Below are positions 16,686 through 26,037 of a stretch of 64,000 nt of DNA, in pieces. The stretch comes from CALJFL01 sp039964455. GTDB taxonomy: Bacteria > Pseudomonadota > Gammaproteobacteria > Pseudomonadales > Halieaceae. Location of the stretch: assembly GCA_039964455.1 (NCBI GenBank), contig JBDVXK010000012.1:682001-746000 (forward strand), written 5' to 3'. The position numbers and the translations under genes were made by a program. Position 1 is the stretch's first letter, and each line of letters begins with the position of its first letter. The notes below the pieces were generated by a model. The model saw nothing but the letters and a program-made list of their open reading frames with translations, ran no database searches and was not told the origin of the DNA.

Positions 16686-17984
16686 ATGAAAAAGCAACCC
16701 TGCCTGGATCCATTGCATGAAATAGAAACTGCCAGCCTTGATGAATTGCGCAGCCTGCAGTTACAGCGACTGAAGCAAACACTGCAGCACGCTTATGCCA
16801 ACTCGCCAGTCTACAAAGCCAAGCTCGATCAGCACCAGATCCACCCGGATGATCTGACAACACTACAAGACCTGTCAAAATTTCCGCTCACCACCAAGCA
16901 GGACCTGCGCGACAACTATCCCTTTGGCATTTTCTCGGTACCCATGGAACAGGTGGTGCGGGTACACGCCTCAAGCGGCACCACCGGCAAGCCAACAGTG
17001 GTTGGCTACACAGCAGGTGACATCGATACCTGGGCAACCGTGGTTGCCAGATCCATACGCGCCGCAGGCGGTACTGCCGCTGACATGTTACACGTTGCCT
17101 ATGGCTATGGCCTGTTTACCGGCGGCCTCGGTGCCCACTATGGCGCAGAGAAGCTTGGCTGCACGGTAATCCCCATGTCTGGCGGACAAACTGAAAAGCA
17201 GGTTCAGCTGATTCAGGACTTTAATCCCGACATCATCATGGTGACACCTTCCTACATGCTGAACCTGGCTGATGAAATGGACAGGCAGGGCGTGGACGCC
17301 AGCAAACTCGCACTGCGAGTGGGCATCTTTGGTGCCGAGCCCTGGACAGACGCCATGCGCACAGAACTGGAAGAAAGACTTAACATCAATGCAGTAGACA
17401 TCTATGGCCTATCGGAAGTTATGGGCCCAGGTGTCGCCCAGGAATGCGTGGAAAGCAAGGATGGCCCTACTATTTGGGAGGATCATTTCTACCCTGAAGT
17501 GATCAACCCGGAGACCGGCGAGGTGGTAGAAGACGGCGAGGAAGGAGAACTGGTGTTCACCAGCCTCACCAAAGAGGCCATGCCGATTATTCGTTACCGC
17601 ACCCGCGACCTGACCCGCCTTCTGCCCGGTACATCGCGAACCATGCGACGCATGGACAAAATCACCGGTCGCAGCGACGACATGATGATCATCCGCGGCG
17701 TTAACGTATTCCCCTCGCAGGTTGAGGAACACCTGCTTGCGATTGACGGGCTATCGCCCCACTACTTCATCGAGTTGAGCAAGAAGGGTCATCTGGACGC
17801 TATCGAAATCAATGTTGAAACCAGTGGGCCGGTCGACACTGCGACAGCTGAGCAGACGGCCTCCGAGCTCACTCACCGGGTAAAGACCTATATAGGCGTC
17901 TCTGCCAGCGTGCAGGTTCACCAGCCCGGCGGCATACCTCGCTCCGAGGGTAAAGCCAAGCGCATCATCGACAAACGCGACTAG
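16686..17984 (+). CDS. paaK: Phenylacetate-CoA ligase
   Basis: A 432-residue AMP-forming ligase that activates phenylacetate to phenylacetyl-CoA, first step of the Paa pathway and source of the PaaX inducer. It has the ATP loop HASSGTTGKPTVVGYT (about residue 93), the adenylate region DIYGLSEVMGPG and the hinge GRSDDMMIIRGVNVFPSQ. Start set at 16686 with GGGGAC upstream; the frame is open 14 codons further into the operator. Length matches E. coli PaaK (437). The following AraC gene begins 2 bases after the stop. Substrate could extend to hydroxyphenylacetate. Confidence 0.94.
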   Translation: MKKQPCLDPLHEIETASLDELRSLQLQRLKQTLQHAYANSPVYKAKLDQHQIHPDDLTTLQDLSKFPLTTKQDLRDNYPFGIFSVPMEQVVRVHASSGTTGKPTVVGYTAGDIDTWATVVARSIRAAGGTAADMLHVAYGYGLFTGGLGAHYGAEKLGCTVIPMSGGQTEKQVQLIQDFNPDIIMVTPSYMLNLADEMDRQGVDASKLALRVGIFGAEPWTDAMRTELEERLNINAVDIYGLSEVMGPGVAQECVESKDGPTIWEDHFYPEVINPETGEVVEDGEEGELVFTSLTKEAMPIIRYRTRDLTRLLPGTSRTMRRMDKITGRSDDMMIIRGVNVFPSQVEEHLLAIDGLSPHYFIELSKKGHLDAIEINVETSGPVDTATAEQTASELTHRVKTYIGVSASVQVHQPGGIPRSEGKAKRIIDKRD

Positions 17985-17986
17985 TC

Positions 17987-19012
17987 ATGGAGCTGGAACC
18001 CACCCTGTCGCCAAGGTTTATTGTTTATATACGCAATTACCTGCTCGACCAGGGCGTGGACCCTGCACCCATTCTTGAGGAATGTGGCATCCCCTCCGAC
18101 AGTGGCGAGGAGTACATCTATCCGGTACCAATGACCCGGATCGCCGCGCTTTGCGAAGCCGCCGCGCAACACACCAACAATACCTGCGTGGGCCTGAATA
18201 TGGCTCAGCAATACCACTACGAGTCGGCGCCGGTCATTATCCTCGCCATGCTGGCGGCTCCCTCCGTAAAAGAAGGGCTTGAGTGCCTGTGTCGCTACGA
18301 TAAATACATCGACACCGGCATCGAAACCCGCATCAAGCTCAACCAGAATCCGGTGGAGTTCAGCGCCGGGCTGATCAATCTTACCGGCGCCAAAGTGGAA
18401 CAATTAAACGAATACTTGTTGGCATTCGTCGTTCAGATATTAAACATCGCCACACGCCAGAAAATGCCGGTCAAAGAAGTGTGGCTGCACCACAGCAACG
18501 AGCAAAATCGTGAACAGCTGGAACAGCACTTTCAGGCGCCAGTGACCTTTGGCTGCGATGAAAACCGATTGCTGTTTGACCATGACTTCCTGCAAGAGCG
18601 GTTTGTCACCAGCAACAACCTGCTGTTCGAAATCCTCATCGATGCGCTCAAAACCTACTTCGCGGTGAGCCCGGAAGGACAAGGCTTTATAGAAGCAGTG
18701 TCGCGTGAGTTGATGCGTGGCAGCAGTGCTGAATCACAAACAATGGAACAGATTGCCGCAAGCCTGGCACTATCACCTCGTACGCTGCGCCGCAGACTGT
18801 CAGAGGAAGGTTATACTTTTCAGGAAGTAAAAAACCTGGTTCGTGAGCAGAGGGCCAGGTACTACCTGGCTAGCACCGCGCTAAGCCTCTCGGAGATTGC
18901 TTTCGAGCTGGGTTACTCGGAATTGAGTGCCTTCAGCCGTGCCTTCCGCAGTCGCGTGGGCGAGACACCACAAGCTTATCGCGAAAAAATGAAACAATTG
19001 ATCAGGGCCTAA
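17987..19012 (+). CDS. AraC family transcriptional regulator (OruR/ArgR-like ligand-binding domain)
   Basis: A 341-residue regulator with the arabinose-binding-like N-terminal domain typical of OruR-type proteins (residues about 20-200) and a C-terminal AraC helix-turn-helix pair (LALSPRTLRRRLSEEGYTF; LSLSEIAFELGYSELSAFSR). It lies between paaK and the malonyl-CoA-synthetase-like gene, 2 and 4 bases away, so it is expressed with them and might control the acid-activation genes or the divergent transporter group. Ligand unknown. Confidence 0.82.
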   Translation: MELEPTLSPRFIVYIRNYLLDQGVDPAPILEECGIPSDSGEEYIYPVPMTRIAALCEAAAQHTNNTCVGLNMAQQYHYESAPVIILAMLAAPSVKEGLECLCRYDKYIDTGIETRIKLNQNPVEFSAGLINLTGAKVEQLNEYLLAFVVQILNIATRQKMPVKEVWLHHSNEQNREQLEQHFQAPVTFGCDENRLLFDHDFLQERFVTSNNLLFEILIDALKTYFAVSPEGQGFIEAVSRELMRGSSAESQTMEQIAASLALSPRTLRRRLSEEGYTFQEVKNLVREQRARYYLASTALSLSEIAFELGYSELSAFSRAFRSRVGETPQAYREKMKQLIRA

Positions 19013-19016
19013 ACGC

Positions 19017-20528
19017 ATGTCCAGTAACGCCAACCTGTACGCCGCCTATGCGGAAAACTTTCCTGCTAACCTGGATGCGGCACTGCTGACAACAGCTGAC
19101 GGTGACACACTGACTTACGGTGAAGCCGATGCGGAATCGGCGCGTATCGCCAATTGCCTCACTGCGCTAGGCGCAGCGCCCGGAGACCGCGTTACCGTGC
19201 AGGTCGACAAGTCAGTACGCTGTCTTTGCCTGTATCTTGGCTGCCTCCGTGCCGGACTGGTTTACCACCCGCTGAACACCGCCTATCAGGCGGGCGAACT
19301 GGCTTACTTCCTGGAAAACGCGGAACCAGCCATCGTAATCTGCGATAGCGCTGGCAAAGCAACGATTGAGCCCTTGGTGCCAGCCACCACAAAAGCCCTG
19401 CTAACCCTGAACGCCGACGGCTCCGGCAGTCTGGCGGAGCAGTCGGCAAGCAGCAGCCCGCAACACTCGATTGTAGAGCGCACTGAGCAAGACATGGCCG
19501 CCCTGCTCTATTCATCCGGCACCACCGGACGCCCGAAAGGCATCATGCTGACCCACAGCAACCTCGCCAGTAATAACCAAACGCTGGTAGAGGCCTGGGG
19601 CTTCAGCGCCAGTGACTGCCTGCTGCATGCACTGCCAATTTTTCATGTACACGGACTGTTTGTGGGGCTGGGTTGTGTACTGATGAGCGGTGCCAGCATG
19701 GTGTGGCTGGACAAATTCGATGCGGAAACCGTCGTAAAAGCCCTACCCGACTGTACCGTAATGATGGGCGTACCCACCTACTACACGCGCCTGCTGTCGC
19801 ACGCCGGCTTCGGCCGGGAACATTGCGCCTCGATGCGACTATTCGTGTCGGGTTCTGCGCCGCTGCTGTCAGAGACCTTTGAAGAGTTTGAGCAACGCAC
19901 CGGCCAAGCCATTCTCGAGCGTTACGGAATGACGGAGACCGGAATGAATACCTCCAACCCACTGGTCGGTGAACGCCGAGCGGGCACCGTGGGCTTTCCC
20001 CTACCTGACATCGAAGTACGCGTGGTAACAGAAAGCGGCGAAGTATTGCCCATCGGAGAAACCGGCGACCTGCAAGTGCGCGGGCCAAATGTGTTTCCTG
20101 GCTACTGGCGTATGCCTGAAAAAACCGCGGAGGACTTTACCGACGATGGGTTTTTTAACACGGGCGATATGGCACTCATTGATCAGGACGGTTATGTCTC
20201 GATCGTTGGCCGAGCCAAAGACATGATTATCAGTGGCGGTCTCAATATTTATCCAAAGGAAATTGAGCTGCTGCTGGATGACACCCCCGGCGTAAGCGAA
20301 TCAGCCGTGATTGGCATTCCGCATCCCGACTTCGGCGAAGCCGTCGTGGCGGTATTGGTTGCGGGTTCAGATTCAGCACCAACTGCGGAAGCGGTGATTA
20401 GTCACTGCCGTGAGAAGTTGGCCAATTTCAAAGTGCCCAAGCAGGTTCACTACGTCGACGAGTTGCCGCGCAATGCGATGGGCAAGGTACAGAAAAACGT
20501 GTTGCGGGAACGCTACGCTGCCGACTGA
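19017..20528 (+). CDS. AMP-forming acyl-CoA synthetase, malonyl-CoA synthetase (MatB)-like
   Basis: A 503-residue adenylate-forming ligase. The ATP loop is LLYSSGTTGRPKGIMLTHSN (about residue 162). LHALPIFHVHGLFVGLGC matches the HALPIFHVHGLF segment typical of malonyl-CoA synthetases, and the adenylate/hinge motifs ERYGMTETGMN and GRAKDMIISGGLNIYPKEIE are intact. The size matches MatB. It converges on, and overlaps by 16 bases, the AtoE-like transporter gene. With the nearby amidase this suggests uptake and activation of a short dicarboxylic or branched acid released from an amide. Other short-chain acids remain possible. Confidence 0.75.
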   Translation: MSSNANLYAAYAENFPANLDAALLTTADGDTLTYGEADAESARIANCLTALGAAPGDRVTVQVDKSVRCLCLYLGCLRAGLVYHPLNTAYQAGELAYFLENAEPAIVICDSAGKATIEPLVPATTKALLTLNADGSGSLAEQSASSSPQHSIVERTEQDMAALLYSSGTTGRPKGIMLTHSNLASNNQTLVEAWGFSASDCLLHALPIFHVHGLFVGLGCVLMSGASMVWLDKFDAETVVKALPDCTVMMGVPTYYTRLLSHAGFGREHCASMRLFVSGSAPLLSETFEEFEQRTGQAILERYGMTETGMNTSNPLVGERRAGTVGFPLPDIEVRVVTESGEVLPIGETGDLQVRGPNVFPGYWRMPEKTAEDFTDDGFFNTGDMALIDQDGYVSIVGRAKDMIISGGLNIYPKEIELLLDDTPGVSESAVIGIPHPDFGEAVVAVLVAGSDSAPTAEAVISHCREKLANFKVPKQVHYVDELPRNAMGKVQKNVLRERYAAD

Positions 20529-21850
20529 GCCAGATAGAGCCCAAAACAGAATGGCACAGCAGTGACCAGACAAAGCGCTACCAGATACCCGTACATCTGA
20601 CGCAATTTCAAACCAGTGACAATCAAAAGCGGAATCGCACAGAACGGCTGGATCAGGTTAGTCCACTGATCGCCCCATGCGATCGACAAGGTAATTACCG
20701 TGGTATCAACCCCCATCTGCTGAGCGGCGTCGATAAATATCGGCCCCTGCAAAGCCCACTGCGCGCCACCAGACGGTATAAACAGATTAATCAGCCCCGC
20801 AGAGAAGAACCCGAAAAAGGGTAGTGAACCGGGACCGGACAAAGCGATGATGGCATCTGAAAACTGCTGGGTAAGACCACTGCTCATCATCAAACCCATA
20901 ATGCCGCCATACAAGGGGTACTGCAGCAAAACGGCGGAGCCAGCCCTGGCGCCGTCCGAAAACAAATCCGCGTAATGCCGAACCGAATTCGCCAGCAACA
21001 GGCCCAGGGCCAGAAAGCTCCAGTTCACCACATTCAGTGACAGGTCAAAGCCACGCGTCAAAAACCAGTGGCCCAGATAAGCGAACAGCAGAAATGACAG
21101 TACCAACGACACTGTGCGCCCGCTCTCCAGTCTGCCCATCAACCCTGGCCTGACTTCCTCTTCACTGGCACGGCTCTCTACCGGCTCGATATCGCTTTCC
21201 GCTATAGGCTGAGGCTGGGCTGGCCGCAACAGTAAGACAGTGACAATGACCACAGTCAGCGTCGTTGCGATGGTGAGCAGGCTAGGCCATATCAATAAAG
21301 TTTCCGCTACCGGCACAATACCGCCAAGCACAGACTCCAGAGGATTCCCCGGGGTGGCCACCGCCAGCGCAATGGTGGACGAGTAACCCATTTGCCATAC
21401 GACAAAACCGCCGAAGGCACCCGCGGCAAGCAAGGGGTAATGCACTGCCATTCCCTCTGCCCGAGCTCGGACGGCTACCTGCCTCGCTACCAGGCCACCA
21501 GCAATGGGGCCTAGTGGCCAGCAGATGAGACTGAAAGCAGCGGCACACAACACCACAAAGCAGTAAGCCTGTACTGGCGTTTTTGGAATTCGGCCCAGGG
21601 CACGCAGCAGCGCCGCCACTGCACTGGTATGCGCCAACACATGAGCTGTAATAATCACCAGCGTCATTTGGGTCATAAACGCGAGCAATCCGTGCAGGCC
21701 ATCGCCCCAGCCCTTGATGGACTGCCCTACCGTGGTATCAGTCAAGACAGCAACGAGTACCAATAGAAACAGGGTCAGGATTACCGCGAATACAAGCGGA
21801 TCTGGACAGTACTTTTCTACGGCCTTTTCAAACCGACCAAAAGCGCTCAT
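20513..21850 (-). CDS. Short-chain fatty acid transporter, AtoE family
   Basis: A 445-residue inner-membrane carrier with about ten or more hydrophobic segments. Family segments are present, such as FEKAVEKYCPDPLVFAVILT at the start, SLICWPLGPIAGGLVARQV, GFFSAGLINLFIPSGGAQWA and SIAWGDQWTNLIQPFCAIPL. Start set at 21850 (MSAFGRF): the open frame runs 73 codons further, into the amidase gene, but has no family match there. It begins 22 bases after the amidase stop, so the two are probably one transcript and the carrier may import an acid related to the amidase product. Confidence 0.85.
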   Translation of the reverse strand: MSAFGRFEKAVEKYCPDPLVFAVILTLFLLVLVAVLTDTTVGQSIKGWGDGLHGLLAFMTQMTLVIITAHVLAHTSAVAALLRALGRIPKTPVQAYCFVVLCAAAFSLICWPLGPIAGGLVARQVAVRARAEGMAVHYPLLAAGAFGGFVVWQMGYSSTIALAVATPGNPLESVLGGIVPVAETLLIWPSLLTIATTLTVVIVTVLLLRPAQPQPIAESDIEPVESRASEEEVRPGLMGRLESGRTVSLVLSFLLFAYLGHWFLTRGFDLSLNVVNWSFLALGLLLANSVRHYADLFSDGARAGSAVLLQYPLYGGIMGLMMSSGLTQQFSDAIIALSGPGSLPFFGFFSAGLINLFIPSGGAQWALQGPIFIDAAQQMGVDTTVITLSIAWGDQWTNLIQPFCAIPLLIVTGLKLRQMYGYLVALCLVTAVPFCFGLYLAQSAA

Positions 21851-21872
21851 AGCTGTGAATGCAAAAAAGTTT

Positions 21873-23291
21873 TCATACAGGAGGCTGTTGTACCCCGATC
21901 TCCATGGCCTGTTCAAGGGCATAGGCGCCCCGAAGTACGGCAAGATCGGCACCAGGACGACCCACAATCTGCAGGCCAACGGGCAGGCCGGCGTCTGTGA
22001 AGCCGCAGGGAACAGAGATTGCGGGCAAGCCAAAGACACTGATGATGCAACAGACAGACATCCAATCAAGGTAGCTGCTGAGCTGCTGCCCCTCGATCTC
22101 GGTTACCCACTCGGTGGTGACGTCAAAGGGAGCCACCTGCGTGCTGGGCAGCACCAGGAACTCGTGATCCTCGAAAAATGCCAGCAGGCGCTGGTAAAGC
22201 TGGGTACGCAAAGCGTCCGCCCCGGTAATATCGCGGCCCGACAAAGCGAGACCGGCCTCGATATTCTCGATCACGGTATCTTTCATCAGGTGCCTATGGG
22301 CGGCGAGCAGGTCTGCTCCAAATTGGGCGTAATAGCTGGCCCGCAAGGTTTTGAATACATCCATGGCGCCGGCCAGGTCGGGATAGTCGTCGCTTACCTC
22401 AAAACCGCAGTCGCGCCAGTGCGACAAGCTGCCGGCACACACCGAGGCAACTTCTTTGGCAACCACCAACTCACCGAGGTCGGGGGTCCAACCAATCCGG
22501 CAGCCGGTGAAATCGTATTCCAGCGACCCGGTGAACTGGGCGCCCTCTTCCTGAATGGACATCGGGTCGCGGATATCCGGCCCCGCCAGCGCTGACAACA
22601 GCAGCGCACAGTCGCTGACATCACGCGCCATTGGCCCCTCAATACCCAGCCGTGACTGCCAGGCCATCGCATTGGGCCAGTGAGGCACTCGACCCATCGA
22701 AGGCCGCAGCCCCACAACCCCACAAAAGGCAGCAGGGTTGCGCAAAGACCCACCCATATCGCTGCCATCAGCAAGCGGTAACATGCCGGCAGCCAATGCC
22801 ACGGCTGCACCACCACTGCTGCCACCGGCGGTCTTCGCCTGATTCCACGGGTTGCGAGTGACACCAAACACTTCATTATAAGTATTAGACCCGGTACCGA
22901 ATTCAGGCGTATTGGTTTTGCCGATAATCAGTGCGCCGGCCGCACGCAGGCGCTGCACCAGCAGGGAGTCTTCCTCTGGCACGTGCTCTGCAAATATTCG
23001 TGACCCCATGGTGGTGCGCATCCCCGCGGTCGCGGAGAGGTCTTTGACGGCCATTGGCAACCCTGCAAGCGGACCAGGAGCACCCTCAGAGCGCAACGTT
23101 TTATCCATCGCCGCTGCCATTGCCATGGCCTGAACATCATCCACGCGTGTACAAATGGCATTCAAATCGGGATTACAGGCGTCAATACGTGCCAGAGTCG
23201 CAGACATCAACTCACTGCAAGACATACTGCCATCGCGCAGTCTGGCAGCCAGCTCTCTAGCGGGGGTGTAATGTGTGTTCATGCCGTCCAT
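21873..23291 (-). CDS. Amidase signature family hydrolase
   Basis: A 472-residue Ser-cisSer-Lys amidase, cytoplasmic (no signal peptide). The catalytic lysine is in GLPMAVKDLS (about residue 82), the cis-serine in TAGGSSGGAAVALAAG and the nucleophilic serine in GSDMGGSLRNPAAFCG. It shares the fold with malonamidase E2, glutamyl-tRNA amidotransferase GatA and aryl-acylamidases; there is no GatB or GatC nearby. The second amidase in the window (27785) is Tat-exported, so the two work in different compartments. Start could also be the ATG 9 bases later. Confidence 0.85.
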   Translation of the reverse strand: MDGMNTHYTPARELAARLRDGSMSCSELMSATLARIDACNPDLNAICTRVDDVQAMAMAAAMDKTLRSEGAPGPLAGLPMAVKDLSATAGMRTTMGSRIFAEHVPEEDSLLVQRLRAAGALIIGKTNTPEFGTGSNTYNEVFGVTRNPWNQAKTAGGSSGGAAVALAAGMLPLADGSDMGGSLRNPAAFCGVVGLRPSMGRVPHWPNAMAWQSRLGIEGPMARDVSDCALLLSALAGPDIRDPMSIQEEGAQFTGSLEYDFTGCRIGWTPDLGELVVAKEVASVCAGSLSHWRDCGFEVSDDYPDLAGAMDVFKTLRASYYAQFGADLLAAHRHLMKDTVIENIEAGLALSGRDITGADALRTQLYQRLLAFFEDHEFLVLPSTQVAPFDVTTEWVTEIEGQQLSSYLDWMSVCCIISVFGLPAISVPCGFTDAGLPVGLQIVGRPGADLAVLRGAYALEQAMEIGVQQPPV

Positions 23292-23531
23292 ACCGGTTAT
23301 TTTGTTATCTCTGCTGGGTTAAAACAGCGGCTGACCTGCATCATAACCAGCCCACGGCAAGATCAGTTGACATAAAGGGCCAAACTCTTGACCCCCGCAA
23401 AGCGCGGCAATAAGTCGGTTTAGTCAAATGATTGGCCGATTATGTCAAACCATACTAAAAGTCGCAGGAGTAGTATTTACTCATATGCAAATACCGTTTT
23501 CATAATCAAAATAATCATCGGGAGCATCAAC
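23292..23531. other. Divergent intergenic region between amidase and TonB receptor genes
   Basis: The 240 bases hold AT-rich sequence near 23400-23520 that should carry the receptor promoter, with a GTCAAA direct repeat (in TTAGTCAAATGA and TATGTCAAACC) near 23421-23446. I see no clear palindrome or terminator. Confidence 0.3.
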
Positions 23532-25973
23532 GTGAGACACCACACCCAGCGCAACACGTTCAGCAAAACCGCAATCGCCACAACTCTCGCCTTATTAGGC
23601 ACCGGCATTGGCCAGGCCGCCATGAGCGCACAACTGGAAGAAGTTGTCGTTACCGCCCAGAAGCGTAGCCAGAGTGCCAACGACGTGGGTATCACCATCA
23701 ACGCATTCACTGGCGACCAGTTGCGTGACTTCGGTGTATTGACGGCCGAGGACATTGCGATGCTAACCCCGGGCTTGACCGTCAACGAGACGGCTGCCAC
23801 TGGCGTACCGCTCTACACCATTCGAGGCGTGGGTTTTCAGGATTACTCAACCGCAGCATCTTCAACGGTAGGTTTGTACTTCGACGAGGTGTCCATGCCC
23901 TATGCGGTGATGACACGCGGACTGGTTTTTGACACAGAAAGAATCGAGGTGCTGAAAGGCCCACAGGGAGACCTGTATGGCCGGAATACTACAGCGGGCC
24001 AGATTAACTTCGTCTCTAATAAGCCCTCAGACGAGTTCGGCGCGGGATTGATAGGCAGCTACGGCAACTACTCCTCATGGGAAGTTGAAGGTTTTGTCAG
24101 TGGTGGCATCACTGACGCCGTTCAGGGTCGCCTGGCTTTCAAAACCACTCAGCGCGGCGATGGCTGGCAGGAGAGCACGACTCGCAATGATGAGCTCGGT
24201 GAAAAGGATGCCACCGCCTTCCGCGGAATCCTCAACATCGACTTCACTGAGAACGTCAACCTCCTGTTGATCGGTCACTACATCAAGGATGAATCAGAAA
24301 ACAAGGCCAACACCTCATACAGCGGCGAAGAAATCGGCCAGGGCGAGTTCAACAACCCCTATACGCCTCTGGAGGACTACTTCTTTGTTGGCGAGCAAGC
24401 CCCCTGGTATTCGTCAGGCGACAATGAGGCTGCCGACTGGACCAACAGTTACACCAGTGGTGTCACGGGTCGCACATTTGATCTACGCCCTCAGCGAGAC
24501 AACGAGCTTACCGGTTTCTCAGCGCGGTTGGATTGGACGATAGGCGACATGAACCTTACCTCGATTACCGGGTATAACGAATTCGAGCGAGAGGAATCCA
24601 ACGACTGGGACGGCGGGTTTTTCAACGACTCAAGCAACATCAATACAACCGACCTGGAGGTCTTCTCGCAAGAACTGAGACTTTCAGGCGCCACTGATAC
24701 GGTTAACTGGGTTGGTGGCCTGTACTACTCCAAAGACGAGATGGATGAGTACTACCACTACTTCATGTCTGACTCTGTATTCGGCGTGGGCTCTATCCCC
24801 TGGGGCGTAGACCTGTTTGCGGGAACGCCTATTCTGGAGCTGGACACCAAGTATGAACAGGAAACCGAATCGGTAGCGATTTTCGGCCACGTAGAATGGC
24901 AGTTCTCTGAAGCATGGCGACTGACTCTTGGGGCTCGCTACACCGAAGAAGAACGAGACTGGGCAGGCTGTACTTTCGTTGCAGATGATGCCAGCCTCGC
25001 TGGCTTCCTCAACGCCCAGTTTGGGGCCTCGCTTGGTGCAGGCGATTGCGGCACGATCAACGACGACCCGGATTCACCGAACTATATCTTCAGCGTCATT
25101 GGCACACCCGCTATTAACGATGCCTTCCAGGTTTACGATGACGAAATCGATACTGACAAATGGATGGGCAAGATTGGTCTGGACTTCCTGGCCAGCGACG
25201 ACGTTCTCGTTTACGGGATGATTTCCCGCGGCTTCAAGTCTGGCGGCTTCAATGGCGCCAACTCCAACACCACGCAACAGCTGAAGCCCTACGGCGAAGA
25301 GGAATTAACCTCCTACGAAATCGGCACCAAGGCAACATTGCTTGACGGCTCGATGCAGCTTAATGCAGCAGCGTTCTACTACGACTATGAAGACAAGCAG
25401 GAACAGGATGCGGCAGTTACCTTCGTAGGTAATATATCTGGCCTGACCAATGTCCCCGAGTCAGAAATATATGGCGCAGAAATTGATCTTAACTGGCTAC
25501 CCACCGACGGACTTCAAGTAGCTCTTGGTGTCGCCTGGCTGGACACTGAGATCAAAAAGTGGGATGCGGTTGACCGCGATGCAAGCGCTTGGCCTAACAC
25601 AGTGTTTAGAGACGTCTCCGGCAATGAGTTGGCGCAGTCCCCTGAATGGTCATTTACCGGGCTAGCCAAATACGAGTGGCCGCTGGGCGACCGACTGGTG
25701 ATGGAAGTTGCGGCTGACTTCTCCTTTACCGATGAAACAACAGGCGGCATCAATATTGAAGAGGCGACTGATGACTACACAATCTGGAATGCACGTGTAG
25801 GCATCAGCAGCAGCGATGGTGATTGGCGCGCACTACTGTGGAGCCGCAATATCACAGATGAAGATTATTTCCCATCAGCATATGTAGGCGGTAACGGCCC
25901 TTATGTTCGCTCCTACGGTATGCCACGAACCTATGGTGTAACCCTCAGCTACTTCTTCGGCGAAGGTAGGTAA
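23532..25973 (+). CDS. TonB-dependent outer-membrane receptor
   Basis: An 813-residue receptor when read from the GTG at 23532, which has GGGAGC 7 bases upstream and gives a normal signal peptide ending near GQAAMSA; an ATG 90 bases upstream would add an untypical leader. The TonB-box/plug start is QLEEVVVTAQKR, followed by the plug (IRGVGFQDYST, VEVLKGPQGDLYGRNTTAGQ) and a long beta-barrel. It does not end in an aromatic residue: FF is followed by Gly-Glu-Gly-Arg. A strong terminator follows, then an amidohydrolase lipoprotein and a Tat-exported amidase, which hints that the ligand is an amide. Not recognisable as a siderophore receptor. Confidence 0.88.
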   Translation: MRHHTQRNTFSKTAIATTLALLGTGIGQAAMSAQLEEVVVTAQKRSQSANDVGITINAFTGDQLRDFGVLTAEDIAMLTPGLTVNETAATGVPLYTIRGVGFQDYSTAASSTVGLYFDEVSMPYAVMTRGLVFDTERIEVLKGPQGDLYGRNTTAGQINFVSNKPSDEFGAGLIGSYGNYSSWEVEGFVSGGITDAVQGRLAFKTTQRGDGWQESTTRNDELGEKDATAFRGILNIDFTENVNLLLIGHYIKDESENKANTSYSGEEIGQGEFNNPYTPLEDYFFVGEQAPWYSSGDNEAADWTNSYTSGVTGRTFDLRPQRDNELTGFSARLDWTIGDMNLTSITGYNEFEREESNDWDGGFFNDSSNINTTDLEVFSQELRLSGATDTVNWVGGLYYSKDEMDEYYHYFMSDSVFGVGSIPWGVDLFAGTPILELDTKYEQETESVAIFGHVEWQFSEAWRLTLGARYTEEERDWAGCTFVADDASLAGFLNAQFGASLGAGDCGTINDDPDSPNYIFSVIGTPAINDAFQVYDDEIDTDKWMGKIGLDFLASDDVLVYGMISRGFKSGGFNGANSNTTQQLKPYGEEELTSYEIGTKATLLDGSMQLNAAAFYYDYEDKQEQDAAVTFVGNISGLTNVPESEIYGAEIDLNWLPTDGLQVALGVAWLDTEIKKWDAVDRDASAWPNTVFRDVSGNELAQSPEWSFTGLAKYEWPLGDRLVMEVAADFSFTDETTGGINIEEATDDYTIWNARVGISSSDGDWRALLWSRNITDEDYFPSAYVGGNGPYVRSYGMPRTYGVTLSYFFGEGR

Positions 25974-25995
25974 ATACAAGTTTGGGTGCGATCTT

Positions 25996-26020
25996 AGCCC
26001 GGTACTCCCGGGCTTTTTTT
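25996..26020 (+). terminator. Rho-independent terminator after TonB receptor gene
   Basis: AGCCCGG at 25996-26002 pairs with CCGGGCT at 26008-26014 around a 5-base loop, followed by a run of T to 26020. A classical intrinsic terminator 22 bases after the receptor stop. The next gene starts at 26038, so some read-through or a promoter inside the region is needed. Confidence 0.85.
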
Positions 26021-26037
26021 CCTCTGGAGATAATGCA

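Noticed and set aside
21851..22069. 73-codon N-terminal extension of the AtoE-like protein
   Set aside because: It lies inside the amidase gene, has no family match, and a normal AtoE start is present at 21850.
21873..23291. GatA subunit of tRNA-dependent amidotransferase
   Set aside because: No gatB or gatC nearby and the setting is catabolic; a free-standing amidase is more likely.
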